Below are positions 19,056-28,471 of a stretch of 64,000 nt of DNA, in pieces. The translations under genes were made by a program, and so were the position numbers. This stretch comes from Gloeobacter kilaueensis JS1. Its GTDB lineage: Bacteria > Cyanobacteriota > Cyanobacteriia > Gloeobacterales > Gloeobacteraceae. Below the pieces are notes generated by a model. That model had not been told where the DNA came from. It saw nothing but the letters and a program-made list of their open reading frames with translations, and did no database searches. The stretch's first letter is position 1; each line of letters starts with the position of its first letter. The stretch is from contig NC_022600.1 in assembly GCF_000484535.1 (NCBI RefSeq), forward strand, positions 3,038,001 through 3,102,000. The letters run 5' to 3'.

Positions 19056-20354
19056 TCAGGCATCTTCATCCTCGACCTCGGGCAGGGTGCGCACGGCGAT
19101 CCGCTGGCCATCCGGCAACAGTTCCAGCTCGAAACCCTCGACCTCGACGCGCTCGCCTTCCTTGGGGGCGCGCTCGATTGCCATCTCCATCAGCCCGCGC
19201 AGGGTCAGGGCAGTGTCGCGCGGCAGCTCGACGTCGAGGACGTTGTTGACCGTGGCGATGCTGCTGAGGGCCAGAAAGATGCCGGAACCGTCCGCGAGTT
19301 TTTCGTACTCCAACTCCTCCTCGGCGTCGTACTCGTCGCGGATTTCGCCGACGATCTCTTCGAGGAGATCTTCGAGGGTGACGACCCCCGCCGTACCGCC
19401 GTACTCATCGACGACGACCACCAGATGGGTGCGCTGCTGCTGCATCTCTCGAAGCAGACTGCCCGCCGGCTTGGTATCCGGCACAAACTGCACTGGCCGG
19501 GCGATCTCGCGCACCTGCAGGCTCGCTTCCTGTTGTGGGTTGAGCGCGAGCAGATCCTTGGCGTGCAAAACCCCGATAATCGAATCGATCGTCTCGTTAA
19601 AGACCGGCAGTCGGGTGTGGCCCGAGTGGGCAACGGCGGCGCGCGCCTCCTGCACGGACGCCTCCGCTGCAATACTCACAAGCTGGACGCGGGGCACCAT
19701 CAGCGTGCGCACCGGGCGGGCGTTGAGCTGCACTGCCCCGTAGATCATCCGCCGCTCCTGCTCGCCTACGGTGCCCGACTCCTCCGCCAGGTCGATCGTG
19801 CTTTTGATCTCCGCCAGGGTGATCCCCGCTTCGGATGGGAGTTTGCGGAAGCCCAAAAGGCGAACGATGAGGTCGGTAAGCCAGCTTAAAAACTGGATGA
19901 GCGGCGCGCTCAGGCGAGCGAGCAGGTCGATCGGATAGGCGACGGCGAGGGCGACTGGCTCCGCCGCCACCAGGGCAGCGCGCTTTGGCACCAGTTCCCC
20001 CAGGACCAGGCTGATGAGCGAGACGGCAATGGTGACGACAAAAAAAGCCAGATTTTCACCCCAGGGACCGACGCGGGCCACCAGAGTGCGGGCGAGGGGA
20101 GCCGACAGCTGCACCGCCGCCGCCGCCGAGGTAAAAAAACCGGCGAAGGTGACCCCGACTTGAATGGTCGCCAGAAAGCGGGTGCTGTCGTTGCTGAGTT
20201 TTTCGACCAGCCGGGCGCGCCGGTCACCGCTATCGACGAGAATCTGCAGCCGAGCCCGGTTAATCGAGACCAGGGCAATCTCCGCTGCAGCGAAGAAGGC
20301 GTTGAGCACAATCAGCAAAAAGATGAGGCCAAGCTCGAAGGCCAGCGAGTCCAT
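19056..20354 (-). CDS. CNNM/CorC (DUF21-CBS) membrane transporter
   Basis: 432 aa. The ATG at 20354 opens MDSLAFELGLIFLLIVLNAFFAAAE, the first helix and the NAFFAAAE signature of the DUF21 (CNNM) domain, which spans ~1-190 with three or four membrane segments. Two CBS motifs follow (~205-330; MVPRVQLVSI and GVLHAKDLL), with VVDEYGGTAGVVTLEDLLEE at their end. The C-terminal CorC_HlyC domain is at ~350-430. Members are linked to Mg2+ or Co2+ efflux in other bacteria. Older annotations call it hemolysin, which is not supported by mechanism. It is next to a universal stress protein gene. Confidence 0.93.
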   Translation of the reverse strand: MDSLAFELGLIFLLIVLNAFFAAAEIALVSINRARLQILVDSGDRRARLVEKLSNDSTRFLATIQVGVTFAGFFTSAAAAVQLSAPLARTLVARVGPWGENLAFFVVTIAVSLISLVLGELVPKRAALVAAEPVALAVAYPIDLLARLSAPLIQFLSWLTDLIVRLLGFRKLPSEAGITLAEIKSTIDLAEESGTVGEQERRMIYGAVQLNARPVRTLMVPRVQLVSIAAEASVQEARAAVAHSGHTRLPVFNETIDSIIGVLHAKDLLALNPQQEASLQVREIARPVQFVPDTKPAGSLLREMQQQRTHLVVVVDEYGGTAGVVTLEDLLEEIVGEIRDEYDAEEELEYEKLADGSGIFLALSSIATVNNVLDVELPRDTALTLRGLMEMAIERAPKEGERVEVEGFELELLPDGQRIAVRTLPEVEDEDA

Positions 20355-20404
20355 CGAACACTGAGAAACGGGCTTGTCTTGATGATATCGCCCGCCGCCT
20401 GCTC

Positions 20405-21268
20405 CTATTCGGCGGTCTTTTGCAACAGTACTGGACAACTGGCGTTGGTGCGCACGTAGTCCGAGACGGAGTTGCCCAACAGCCGATCGAGATCCGGCAG
20501 GTTGCGGGCGATGGTCGGTCGCCGGTCCTGGCAGCCCAGCACGAGCAGGTCAGCGCCGTTCTCCTCCGCCAGACGGCAGATCTCAGGACCGGGGCTGCCG
20601 ACGCCGTAGAGGGTGCGGTAGTTGACGCCCTGCTGCCGGGCCACCTCGGCGGCGGTGGCGAGCAGCAGACTTTCTTCTTCGGGCTTATCGACTTTGAGCG
20701 TCTCGCCCGGATCGAGCTGGCGGGTGCGCACCCGGATGAGCAGGAGCTGGCCCCCCTCGATCTGGCGGGCCAGATCGACGGCGGTCTTGAGGGCAAACTT
20801 GGAGGCCATCGTGTCGCTGACGGCCACGGCGATCCGGCGCAGGCGGTTGACGTAAAAGCCGTCGCGCAACAGCAGCATCGGGCAGGAGGCACGCTGGAAG
20901 ACGTACTGGCTGACCGAATTTTTGAGGATGGCGACGATCGCATTCAAACCCCGCGACCCCATGAGCAGCAACGAGGCATTGGTCTCCTCGGCGACCAGGC
21001 AGACGACGTCTTTGGGATCGCCGGTGCGCAGCACCGTGCGCAGCTCATACTCGGGCGGCAGAGCCAGTTGGGCAATCGTCTTCTCAAGAATCTCCCGCCC
21101 GCGCAGCAGGCTCTCGTCGTACTTTTGAGCCGAGGGGGTGGCTTTGACGACGTGCAGGGCGGTGATGCGTGCTCCCCGGCTACCAGAAAGATCGAGCAGC
21201 GCCTTGAGCATCTGCACCGGGGCAGATGAATCCTCGACAGCCAGAAGAATATTTTTGAGTAATAACAT
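20405..21268 (-). CDS. Tandem universal stress protein (two UspA domains)
   Basis: 287 aa in two UspA folds: 1-140 (ILLAVEDSSAPV start, LLMGSRGLNAIVAILKNSVS nucleotide loop) and ~150-287 (RIAVAVSDTMAS start, LLVLGCQDRRP). The first loop keeps the GSRG part of the ATP-binding motif; the second is degenerate. Stress-linked nucleotide-binding role is expected; no direct partner is visible. It lies 50 bases upstream of the CNNM transporter on the same strand, so they may be cotranscribed. Confidence 0.92.
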   Translation of the reverse strand: MLLLKNILLAVEDSSAPVQMLKALLDLSGSRGARITALHVVKATPSAQKYDESLLRGREILEKTIAQLALPPEYELRTVLRTGDPKDVVCLVAEETNASLLLMGSRGLNAIVAILKNSVSQYVFQRASCPMLLLRDGFYVNRLRRIAVAVSDTMASKFALKTAVDLARQIEGGQLLLIRVRTRQLDPGETLKVDKPEEESLLLATAAEVARQQGVNYRTLYGVGSPGPEICRLAEENGADLLVLGCQDRRPTIARNLPDLDRLLGNSVSDYVRTNASCPVLLQKTAE

Positions 21269-21355
21269 AGGACGCCTCGAACTGCTTGATCATGCAGTGT
21301 ATAGGGGCAGGGGCGTCTGCCTTTCAGCCCAGCAACAAATTATTGCAAGCGCAAC

Positions 21356-21383
21356 AAAAAACCGCCGGTGAGACCACCAGCGG
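21356..21383 (-). terminator. Rho-independent terminator after the metallopeptidase gene
   Basis: On the minus strand: CCGCTGGTG, loop GTCT, CACCGGCGG (one U-G pair), then six U. It is 28 bases after the stop of the 21411-22088 gene and ends the fmt-peptidase unit. Confidence 0.88.
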
Positions 21384-21410
21384 CAGAGGCACTCTCCGGC
21401 GATCGCTGAA

Positions 21411-22088
21411 TTAGCGCTGATCGCGCAGCATCAATAGCTGTACCAGCTGCAACAGCGCGTAGAGCGTCGTCGCAATGTAGGTCCAGGCAGCGGCAGTGAG
21501 AACTTCGCGCGCTCCCTGGCGCTCGTCGCCCTGCAGGATGCCCAGGTGATCGACGATGGCGAGGGCGCGCTTCGAGGCGTCGAACTCGACCGGCAGCGTC
21601 ACGAGATGAAACAGCAGGGCAGCGGCGAACAGGACGATACCCAGGTTGACAAGCCAACCGCCCAGATTGAAGACCAGACCGCCCAGCACTAGCCAGGGAC
21701 CGAGACTTGCCCCAATATTGGCCACCGGCACCAGACTGGCGCGCACAAACATCGGCGCGTAACCGCCTGCATCCTGCAGGGCGTGGCCGACTTCGTGCGC
21801 CGCCACCGCCGCCGCCGCAATCGAGCCGGAGTAGTAGTTCGACTCGCTGAGGCGGACCACCTTGGCCTGGGGGTCGTAGTGATCGCTCAGCTCGCCTGGG
21901 ACCGCCTCGACTGCGACGTGGCCCAGCCCCTTGCGATCGAGGATGGCTCGGGCAACCTGGGCACCGTTCATCCCCAGCTGCGAGCGAAATTGCGACCACT
22001 TGCGGTAGGTACCCTGCACCCGCGACTGGGCCCAGAGCATCAGCACGATTCCCGGAATCAAAAGCCACCAACCGGGAGCAAGAAACAT
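21411..22088 (-). CDS. Membrane zinc metallopeptidase, YugP/DUF2318-type neutral protease
   Basis: 225 aa. An N-terminal membrane helix (5-22), then a soluble segment, and the zinc site HEVGH at residues 98-102 within AAAAVAAHEVGHALQDAGG. Two to three further membrane helices follow (about 115-165 and 185-215). This is the layout of the Zn_peptidase_2 (YugP-like) family. Substrate is unknown. It starts 17 bases after fmt and the two form a transcription unit with the terminator at 21356-21383. Confidence 0.88.
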   Translation of the reverse strand: MFLAPGWWLLIPGIVLMLWAQSRVQGTYRKWSQFRSQLGMNGAQVARAILDRKGLGHVAVEAVPGELSDHYDPQAKVVRLSESNYYSGSIAAAAVAAHEVGHALQDAGGYAPMFVRASLVPVANIGASLGPWLVLGGLVFNLGGWLVNLGIVLFAAALLFHLVTLPVEFDASKRALAIVDHLGILQGDERQGAREVLTAAAWTYIATTLYALLQLVQLLMLRDQR

Positions 22089-22105
22089 CGCCAGGCTCCT
22101 TTTTG

Positions 22106-23056
22106 CTAATCAGGGGGTGAATCTGGAAGCCCCAGGCAATCGCCAGCCTGCGTCCGGCTGCCGTTGGCGTAGTCCCAGGCGGATTGTGCTTTTTTACCTG
22201 CCGGCTGCACCTTCGTAATCAAAAGCGCACCGTCGCCGGTCTGCACCTCCAGCCCCTGTCCTTTTATTATATTAATTATTGTTCCAGGCAACAATTCTTT
22301 TGAGCCGTTATGTGTCAATCTGCTTTCGAGAATGCGTAGACGTTCTTTCCAATGGAATGTATGGGCGTAGGGGTAGAAGGCGCGGATCTGGTTGCGGATC
22401 TGGGGGGCGGCCTGCTGCCAGTCGATCCGGTAGAGCTGCTTGTCGATAAGGGGCGCGTAGGAACTCTGGCTGTCGTCCTGGACCTCGGGGATGAGCCGGT
22501 CAAATTCTCTAAGAGTCTGGATGAGCAGATCCGCCCCTATCTGAGCGAGCCGGGCCAGGAGTGCTTCGGCGGTTTCCTCCGGCTCGATCGCCACTACGGC
22601 CTTTTTGAGCATCGGCCCGGTGTCGAGTCCAGCTTCCATGCGCATGATCGTCACGCCGCTCTCACTTTCGCCCCGGTAGATCGCCCACTGCACCGGGGCG
22701 GCACCGCGATATTTGGGCAACAGCGAACCGTGGACGTTGATCGGGGCGCGGCCTGGCAGATCGAGGACGCGCTGGGGCAAAATCTGGCCGTAGGCGGCGA
22801 CGACAAAAAAGTCGGCCTGCTGCGACTCTAAGGCAGCGAGCACCTCCTCGGACTTGCGCAGGCGCTCGGGCTGAAAGACAGTAAGTCCGCGTTTTTGGGC
22901 CAGTTGCTTGACAGGCGGCGCGCTCAGGCGATTGCCCCGGCCCTGGGGGCGATCCGGCTGGGTGACGACGGCAGCCACCTCGATATCTGGCTGGGCGAGC
23001 AGGCGCTCAAGACTTGGAACAGCAAATTCGGCGGTGCCAAAAAAGACGACGCGCAC
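22106..23056 (-). CDS. fmt: Methionyl-tRNA formyltransferase
   Basis: 316 aa. The N-terminal Rossmann part begins [19 protein letters not shown], and the catalytic region has [21 protein letters not shown], with the Asn and His of the formyl-transfer site. [17 protein letters not shown] follows with the catalytic Asp. The C-terminal OB domain runs from ~210 ([14 protein letters not shown]). It formylates initiator Met-tRNA in the cytosol with 10-formyl-THF. It is divergent from rpsB and leads into the metallopeptidase gene. Confidence 0.95.
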   Translation of the reverse strand: MRVVFFGTAEFAVPSLERLLAQPDIEVAAVVTQPDRPQGRGNRLSAPPVKQLAQKRGLTVFQPERLRKSEEVLAALESQQADFFVVAAYGQILPQRVLDLPGRAPINVHGSLLPKYRGAAPVQWAIYRGESESGVTIMRMEAGLDTGPMLKKAVVAIEPEETAEALLARLAQIGADLLIQTLREFDRLIPEVQDDSQSSYAPLIDKQLYRIDWQQAAPQIRNQIRAFYPYAHTFHWKERLRILESRLTHNGSKELLPGTIINIIKGQGLEVQTGDGALLITKVQPAGKKAQSAWDYANGSRTQAGDCLGLPDSPPD

Positions 23057-23123
23057 AGGCTTCCTCTAAAGCAGGTACTCCAGTATCGCCCCGGTGTGCT
23101 GCTGGCCGAGGCGGGGGCTTTTT

Positions 23124-23132
23124 TGCTAGAAT
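23124..23132 (+). promoter_or_regulatory. Candidate extended -10 promoter for rpsB-tsf
   Basis: TGCTAGAAT fits the extended -10 consensus TGnTATAAT with one mismatch. It lies 93 bases before the rpsB ATG, in the divergent gap with fmt. No good -35 is seen, as expected for the extended class. Confidence 0.45.
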
Positions 23133-23224
23133 GGCGAAGTTGACTAACTCTGCACATCCTGAAATTCGGGTGCGCTTTTTGGCGTCTTTTCGGGATGGAA
23201 GCTGAACCCGATAGGAGAAAACCT

Positions 23225-24034
23225 ATGAGCGTAGTAACGCTACCGCAAATGCTGGAAGCCGGAGTCCACTTCGGCCACCAGACCCGCCGCTGGAATCCCA
23301 AGATGCGGCGCTACATCTTCACCGACCGCAACGGCATCCACATCATCGACCTCACCCAGACTGCCCACCTGCTCGACGAGGCTTACAGCTACCTGCGCGA
23401 GGCCGCCGATCAGGGCAAAAAGATTCTTTTTGTCGGCACCAAGCGCCAGGCCGCTCCGGTGATCGCCCAGGAAGCAAAGCGCTGCGGCATGTTCTGGGTC
23501 AACCAGCGCTGGCTGGGCGGAATGCTCACCAACTGGGAGACGATCCGCACTTCGGTCGATCAACTCAAAGAACTCGAGGCGATGGAGGCGAACGGCCAGT
23601 TCGACCTGCTGCCTAAAAAAGAAGCCTCGGTGCAGCGCAAGAAGCTTGAGCGCCTCACCAAGTACCTGGGTGGCCTCAAAAATATGCGCCGCAAACCCGA
23701 CATCCTGCTGGTCGTCGATCAGCGCCGCGAGCAAAACGCCGTGATGGAGGCGCGCCGCCTGAATATCCCGATCGTCTCGCTCCTCGACACCAACTGCGAT
23801 CCGGACCTGACCGATGTCGGCATTCCGGCCAACGACGATGCAATTCGCTCGATCCGGCTTATCGTCGGCAAGCTCGCCGATGCGATCTACGAGGGCCGCC
23901 ACGGCCAGCTTGAAGACTACACCGAAGAAGAACCCGTCCCCGCCGCGACTCCGGCTGTCCCCGCCGCCGAGGCAGCCGGGCCAGTAGACAAGGGCGAGGT
24001 GCTCTACTCTACCCTGCTTGACGAAGACGAATAA
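23225..24034 (+). CDS. rpsB: 30S ribosomal protein S2
   Basis: 269 aa. Signatures [18 protein letters not shown] at the start, [34 protein letters not shown] and the [23 protein letters not shown]-terminal block define S2. The tail after ~230 is Glu/Ala/Pro-rich, as in cyanobacteria. The ATG at 23225 follows AGGAGAAA. It sits 14 bases upstream of tsf in the classic rpsB-tsf operon. Confidence 0.97.
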   Translation: MSVVTLPQMLEAGVHFGHQTRRWNPKMRRYIFTDRNGIHIIDLTQTAHLLDEAYSYLREAADQGKKILFVGTKRQAAPVIAQEAKRCGMFWVNQRWLGGMLTNWETIRTSVDQLKELEAMEANGQFDLLPKKEASVQRKKLERLTKYLGGLKNMRRKPDILLVVDQRREQNAVMEARRLNIPIVSLLDTNCDPDLTDVGIPANDDAIRSIRLIVGKLADAIYEGRHGQLEDYTEEEPVPAATPAVPAAEAAGPVDKGEVLYSTLLDEDE

Positions 24035-24048
24035 GCGAGGCAACCATC

Positions 24049-24711
24049 ATGGCAGAAGTTACAGCCCAGCAGGTCAAGGAACTGCGCGACAAGACCGGGG
24101 TCGGCATCAACGACTGCAAAAAAGCGCTCGTCGAGAGCGACGGCGACACCGACAAGGCGATCGAGTTCCTGCGCAAAAAGGGGATCATGAAGGCCGGCAA
24201 GGTCAAAGACAAGGTGGCCACCGAGGGGCTGGTCGGCTCCTACATCCACACCGGTGGCCGCATCGGCGTGCTGGTGGAGGTCAACTGTCAGACCGACTTT
24301 GTTGCCAAGGGCGAAGAGTTCCAGCAACTGGTCAAAGACATCGCCATGCAGATTGCCGCCAGCCCCAACGTCGAGTACGTCGCCGCTTCTGACGTCAGCG
24401 ACGAGGTCAAAGCGCAGGAGTTGGCCCTGGAGCTGCAGCGAGAAGACCTGGCGAGCAAGCCTGAGAAGATCCGCTCTCAGATAGCGCAGGGCCGGGTAGA
24501 CAAGCTCATCAAGGAGCGGGCGCTGTTGGAGCAGCCGTTTATCAAGGACCAGAGCATCAGCGTGGGGGAGTTGGTGGACCAGAAGATAGCGAAGATAGGC
24601 GAGAACATCAAAGTGCGCCGCTTTGCCCGCTTCGTCCTGGGCGAGGGTCTTGAAAAAGATCAAAAGAGCTTTGCCGAAGAGGTGGCTGCCCAGACCGGCG
24701 GGCTGGGTTAG
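24049..24711 (+). CDS. tsf: Elongation factor Ts
   Basis: 220 aa, the shorter cyanobacterial and chloroplast form. The N-terminal UBA-like domain holds VKELRDKTGVGINDCKKAL, then the core has TEGLVGSYIHTGGRIGVLVEVNCQTDFVA with the TDFV EF-Tu contact. It exchanges GDP for GTP on EF-Tu. Cotranscribed with rpsB and followed by a strong terminator. Confidence 0.97.
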   Translation: MAEVTAQQVKELRDKTGVGINDCKKALVESDGDTDKAIEFLRKKGIMKAGKVKDKVATEGLVGSYIHTGGRIGVLVEVNCQTDFVAKGEEFQQLVKDIAMQIAASPNVEYVAASDVSDEVKAQELALELQREDLASKPEKIRSQIAQGRVDKLIKERALLEQPFIKDQSISVGELVDQKIAKIGENIKVRRFARFVLGEGLEKDQKSFAEEVAAQTGGLG

Positions 24712-24720
24712 CGCTATCTA

Positions 24721-24763
24721 AAAAAGCGAGGGGCAGGTACAATCCTGCCCCTCGCTTTTTTTA
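24721..24763. terminator. Strong terminator after rpsB-tsf, usable from both sides
   Basis: Perfect 12-bp stem GCGAGGGGCAGG / CCTGCCCCTCGC (24727-24738 with 24745-24756), loop TACAAT, six A before and seven T after. The A/T flanks allow it to serve tsf and the converging pirin gene. Confidence 0.95.
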
Positions 24764-24795
24764 TCCAGGGGATCTTGCCCGAGGACTGGGCCTGC

Positions 24796-25494
24796 TCAAG
24801 GGAGATCAAAAAGCAGCACCTCCGCCGGCTCCTTCGCCGTCAGAGTCAGGGCTCCTTCGTCGCTCAGCGCCGCACCGTCGCCAGATTTGAGCACCTGTCC
24901 GCCCAGATCCACCACTCCCCGCGCCACCTGCAACCAGCCGTGACGGCCTGCTCCAAGGGGCAGCCGGGCACTCTCACCGGCGGCGAACAATCCGGCGTAG
25001 AGCACCATGTCTTGATGTACCTTGAGGGTGCCCTCCCGGCCATCGCCCGCCACCACCGGCAGAAACCGCCCCTGCCGACTGGCCGCATCGAAGTGTTGCT
25101 GCTCGTAACTCGGGGCGATCCCGCGCACAGACGGCAAAATCCAGATCTGCAGAAGATGCACCGGTTCGCTGCGGCTCGGGTTGAACTCGCTGTGGGTCAC
25201 TCCTGTCCCGGCGCTCATGCGCTGCACGTCGCCCGGACGGATGATCGAGCCGTTGCCCATGCTGTCCTTGTGCTCGAGCGCCCCTTCGAGAATGTAGGTG
25301 ATGATCTCCATGTCGCGGTGGGGGTGGGTGCCAAAGCCGGCCCCCGGCATCACCCGATCTTCGTTGATCACCCGCAGCGCTCGAAAACCCATCTGCTTCG
25401 GATCGTAGTAGTCGGCAAAGGAGAACGTGTGCTGCGTGTCCAGCCAGCCGTGGTTGGCGTGGCCGCGCTCGTCTGCCGCCCGCAAAGTAATCAT
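24796..25494 (-). CDS. Pirin-like bicupin protein
   Basis: 232 aa. The first cupin carries GTHPHRDMEIITYILEG and THSEFNPS, giving the three-His-one-Glu iron site of the YhhW/pirin family. The second, C-terminal cupin is degenerate (VLYAGLFAAGESARL). Some members oxidise quercetin and others act as redox-sensing regulators; activity is not decided here. It lies downstream of a marR gene on the same strand. A sequence 18/22 identical to one in front of marR lies 59-80 bases before its start, so MarR control is likely. Confidence 0.92.
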   Translation of the reverse strand: MITLRAADERGHANHGWLDTQHTFSFADYYDPKQMGFRALRVINEDRVMPGAGFGTHPHRDMEIITYILEGALEHKDSMGNGSIIRPGDVQRMSAGTGVTHSEFNPSRSEPVHLLQIWILPSVRGIAPSYEQQHFDAASRQGRFLPVVAGDGREGTLKVHQDMVLYAGLFAAGESARLPLGAGRHGWLQVARGVVDLGGQVLKSGDGAALSDEGALTLTAKEPAEVLLFDLP

Positions 25495-25552
25495 CCTTCC
25501 TCCCAGAAGACCGGCAACCGCTGCCGGCGCAAATGCTTTCTAAGACCATATT

Positions 25553-25574
25553 ACATTAAATAGTTCAATATTAA
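25553..25574. promoter_or_regulatory. Candidate MarR operator in front of the pirin gene
   Basis: 22 bases with the pattern ATTGAA-N3-TTTAAT on the minus strand, 18/22 identical to the site at 26054-26075. It overlaps the marR stop codon. The surrounding ~30 bases are strikingly AT-rich for this window. Confidence 0.6.
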
Positions 25575-26044
25575 AATATCTGGTTATTGCCGTTGTCCTT
25601 CTGGGCCAGGCCGAGCTTGCGGCACAGTTGTCCCAGGGTATGCCGCTCCGCTTCGCTCAGGACGGCGAGGGCAGAGACGATCTGCTCGACATGGGGGGCA
25701 AACACCCGCTCGATCAGCTTGCGGCCCGCTTCGGTAAGATGCACGCTGATCGTTCGCCGGTCGGTGTTCGAGCGCACCCGCTCGATGAGACCGCGCTTTT
25801 GGAGGTTGTCGATGACGAGCGTCATGTTGCCGCCGCTTTTGAGGAGCTTCTGGGCAAGCTGGCTCTGGCTGAGGGGGCCGAGGTGCAGGAGCGCTTCGAG
25901 GACACCGAACTGGCTTACTGTCAGGTTGACTGCCTTGAGATGGCTGTGAACGCGATTGGCCACCGCGTCGGAGGCGCGCATCAACTTGATGTAGACGTCG
26001 AGGGCGAGGACCTGCTCGGTGCTGCCCCGGTATCTTGTGCCCAT
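25571..26044 (-). CDS. MarR-family transcriptional regulator
   Basis: 157 aa. Winged helix-turn-helix with LTVSQFGVLEALLHLGPLSQSQLAQKLLKSGGNMTLVIDNLQKRGLIER and the wing SNTDRRTISVHLTEAGRKLI (positions ~43-108). Dimerisation helices are at both ends. No conserved cysteine for thiol sensing is evident in the N-terminal helix, so a ligand sensor is possible. A palindromic operator-like sequence is 10-31 bases upstream of its start, indicating autoregulation, and a near copy precedes the pirin gene. Confidence 0.92.
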   Translation of the reverse strand: MGTRYRGSTEQVLALDVYIKLMRASDAVANRVHSHLKAVNLTVSQFGVLEALLHLGPLSQSQLAQKLLKSGGNMTLVIDNLQKRGLIERVRSNTDRRTISVHLTEAGRKLIERVFAPHVEQIVSALAVLSEAERHTLGQLCRKLGLAQKDNGNNQIF

Positions 26045-26053
26045 ATTCCTTCG

Positions 26054-26075
26054 AGATTGAACAATTCAATATTAA
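26054..26075. promoter_or_regulatory. Candidate MarR operator in front of marR
   Basis: Contains the perfect palindrome ATTGAA CAA TTCAAT (26056-26070) followed by ATTAA. It is 10-31 bases upstream of the marR ATG and shares 18 of 22 bases with the site before the pirin gene. Confidence 0.65.
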
Positions 26076-26146
26076 GCCTCCTTCTGGCGGCGGAGGGGCT
26101 GGAGGGCCGGGACTTCTTTAATAGAAACAGCGCTGAGGATGGACCG

Positions 26147-26809
26147 ATGGATACAGGGACTGTCGTCGCAGCGGAGCAAGTCCGCCAGGTCATGGAAATT
26201 CTGGCCATCACCTACAGGGGCCGGGGTTCGGTCGAGCTGGGCGAACCGTACCGGGTGCTCGTCTCGACGGTGATCTCCCAGCGCACCCGCGAAGAGCAGA
26301 CGACTGCAGTCTCTGAGCGTGTCTTTGCCCAGTACCCGGATATAGACGCCCTCGCGGCGGCGGACGAGCAGCACCTCTACCGGTTGCTTGCCGGCAGCGA
26401 GTACCGCGAGGTCAAAGCGCCCCGGCTCATCGCGATGGCAAAAATTTTGCAGCAAAAATACGCAGGCCGGGTACCCGACGACATCGACGCGCTCTTAGAA
26501 CTGCCGGGCATCGGGCGCAAGACGGCCAACTGCGTGCTCATCTACGCCTTCAACCGCGAGGCGATCTGCGTCGATACCCACATGCACAAGATCACAAACC
26601 GCCTGGGCTGGGTGCGTACCAGCAATCCAACCCAGACCGAAATTGCCCTGCAGAAGGTGATGCCGCGCGATCTGTGGGCCGGCAGCAACCGTCTTTTTTT
26701 GCAGCATGGCCGCGCTATCTGCCTGAGCGGTGCGCCGCCGCTTTGCAGCCGCTGTCCGATTCGTCCCTGGTGCGACTATGGCCAGGCCACCCGCGCTGCC
26801 AGGTATTGA
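26147..26809 (+). CDS. nth: Endonuclease III (DNA glycosylase/AP lyase)
   Basis: 220 aa. The helix-hairpin-helix LPGIGRKTAN ends with catalytic Lys125, and Asp143 follows in VDTHMHK. The C-terminal iron-sulphur cluster loop has four Cys with spacing C-x7-C-x2-C-x5-C, one residue longer in the first interval than the classic Nth. It removes oxidised pyrimidines and cuts the abasic site. ATG 26147 gives the family length; longer in-frame starts would run through marR. It is transcribed away from marR. Confidence 0.94.
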   Translation: MDTGTVVAAEQVRQVMEILAITYRGRGSVELGEPYRVLVSTVISQRTREEQTTAVSERVFAQYPDIDALAAADEQHLYRLLAGSEYREVKAPRLIAMAKILQQKYAGRVPDDIDALLELPGIGRKTANCVLIYAFNREAICVDTHMHKITNRLGWVRTSNPTQTEIALQKVMPRDLWAGSNRLFLQHGRAICLSGAPPLCSRCPIRPWCDYGQATRAARY

Positions 26810-26817
26810 GGGCGTTA

Positions 26818-27987
26818 CTAGAGTTGTCGGTAGTAGGCTACCAGCCACTCCTCGATCGCCTCGCCCATCTGGTCGAGGGCTTCGGGGCCCAGCGGCTCGT
26901 TGCAGTGGCGGGCGCTCCACTGGCAGAGGCTTAAAAGCAGCGCCCTGCGGGCGTGCTGCAGACGGCGGGAGACGGTGTACTGACCGATATTGAACTGGGA
27001 GGCCATCTGCTGCTGGGTGCTGTTGCCGCAGTAGTAGATGGCGAGCATCTGTCGCGCCTCGGGCTTGAGCTGGTCGAGGGCAGCGACGAGGGCTTGCTGC
27101 AGTTGCGACTGCAGGCTCTGGCGCACCTGCTGGCTTTCGGCAGCGTCGAGCTGGTCTAGAAGCGACTCACCCTCGTCGGCGACGAACAGATCGAGCCATT
27201 CGCCCGTCTCGCTGCCCACCAGCGGCACGTTGAGGGACGTGTGCGCCGGATAGAGGTAGCTGCGGACGATCCTGGCGCAGCGGATGAGCCAGGATTCGAT
27301 GCGGCTGGCGCTGTCAGGGGTGTTCAAGGCCAGATCGGGGCTGACCTGCTCGTTGTAGAGCCGGACAATCGCCTCGAGGATTTTGGGGCTGGGTTTTTCG
27401 AGATGGCGCGAGCCGCTCGCCTGTTTGGGGACGTAGAGGAGGGTGTAGCAGCGCAGCGCCGCCAGGTAGCGCTCGATCGTCCCGGCGGATTCGCCGTGGC
27501 CGCGCAGCGCCTGGGCGACGAGTTTCTGGCTCAAGCGCCTTAGAAGCGCCCAGTCGGTGCAGATCTCCATCACCCGCTGCTGGCGCAGGTGGCGGTTGAG
27601 GGCGTTGCTGAAGACGACCCGCGCGTAGCGGTCAAGATCGCCGTGCTCAGGCTCGAAGCCTTCGAGTACCTTGTCCACCTCGGCCATGACGATCTGAAAA
27701 CACTCAGCCAGGCTGTGCCGCCCCCAGGTGCTCGACACAAAGCGCAGCACCGACCAGTAGGCGGCTGCCTGCAAAAAGGCGCACAGGTGAGCGCGGGCAG
27801 TGCTGTCGCCCTGCTCTCGCCAGAGCCGGTGCCAGTGGCCCACCCAATCGCTGGGGGTGCTCTCGGCCTTTAAGCAGCGGTCCATGCTCCGGCGCAACCT
27901 CGGATCGCTGACCCAACCCCGGCAGCGGTCGCCCTCGAACGTCAAAAACGTTGAAAAAAGGTGGAGTGGTTCTCGACAAGCTTGCAT
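26818..27987 (-). CDS. Atypical sigma-70-like factor (cyanobacterial type)
   Basis: 389 aa from ATG 27987 (GTG 28020 would add eleven residues). The last ~110 residues contain a sigma region 4-like helix-turn-helix: STQQQMASQFNIGQYTVSRRLQHARRALL. The region before it (~60-280) is helical, with VVFSNALNRHLRQQR and ARIVRSYLYPA segments and no clear region 2.4 motif. Similar proteins are annotated as sigma-70 family in cyanobacteria, often with DUF1822-type partners; none is present here. Function as a sigma factor is inferred from region 4 only. Confidence 0.75.
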   Translation of the reverse strand: MQACREPLHLFSTFLTFEGDRCRGWVSDPRLRRSMDRCLKAESTPSDWVGHWHRLWREQGDSTARAHLCAFLQAAAYWSVLRFVSSTWGRHSLAECFQIVMAEVDKVLEGFEPEHGDLDRYARVVFSNALNRHLRQQRVMEICTDWALLRRLSQKLVAQALRGHGESAGTIERYLAALRCYTLLYVPKQASGSRHLEKPSPKILEAIVRLYNEQVSPDLALNTPDSASRIESWLIRCARIVRSYLYPAHTSLNVPLVGSETGEWLDLFVADEGESLLDQLDAAESQQVRQSLQSQLQQALVAALDQLKPEARQMLAIYYCGNSTQQQMASQFNIGQYTVSRRLQHARRALLLSLCQWSARHCNEPLGPEALDQMGEAIEEWLVAYYRQL

Positions 27988-28471
27988 GAGCCGGTGTCCC
28001 TCACAAAATCTGTTACCCACGGGCGCGAAGAAAATGATCCTTCTTCGCCCTTCTGCTGGATCAAGCGAGAAGTCGGCCAGGAACGTGTCATCTTTATGCG
28101 GAAAAAAATGGATCGAGAAAAATTTGACTGCCGCGACACATTATCGGTGGCATTCTCGCTTGATCGCTTAGAGGTGCGATTGACGATTGCTCTCGATTCG
28201 TTGCGGAGGCGTACTTTTGATAGCGGCGATGCATAAATTTGAAAGTGGCTCCTTAATGACTACTATTGAGCCACCCACCGCCCGCGACAGAGCAGCGATG
28301 CGCTGGTTTGACGCGAAGGGGCGCTCTGGGGAGGATAGGCTGAGAGCGCAGTTGCGGCTGCGTATGACCCCATCTTTTCCCTCCCCAGACACCGATGCGC
28401 TCCACCCGTGGCCTCGCCGTTTCCCTCGATGCCAGACGACTGCTCACTCCCCTCACCATCGAGGTCAGCCG
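27988..28471. other. Divergent intergenic region between two sigma-factor genes
   Basis: 484 bases. Open frames exist here on both strands but have no ribosome site or recognisable sequence. No hairpin terminator or RNA gene was seen. It presumably holds the divergent promoters of the sigma genes. Confidence 0.5.

Noticed and set aside
28187-28471. 95-codon N-terminal extension of the ECF sigma factor
   Set aside because: ATG 28472 gives the normal family length and the extension resembles nothing; sequence is Arg/Pro-rich as in out-of-frame translation.
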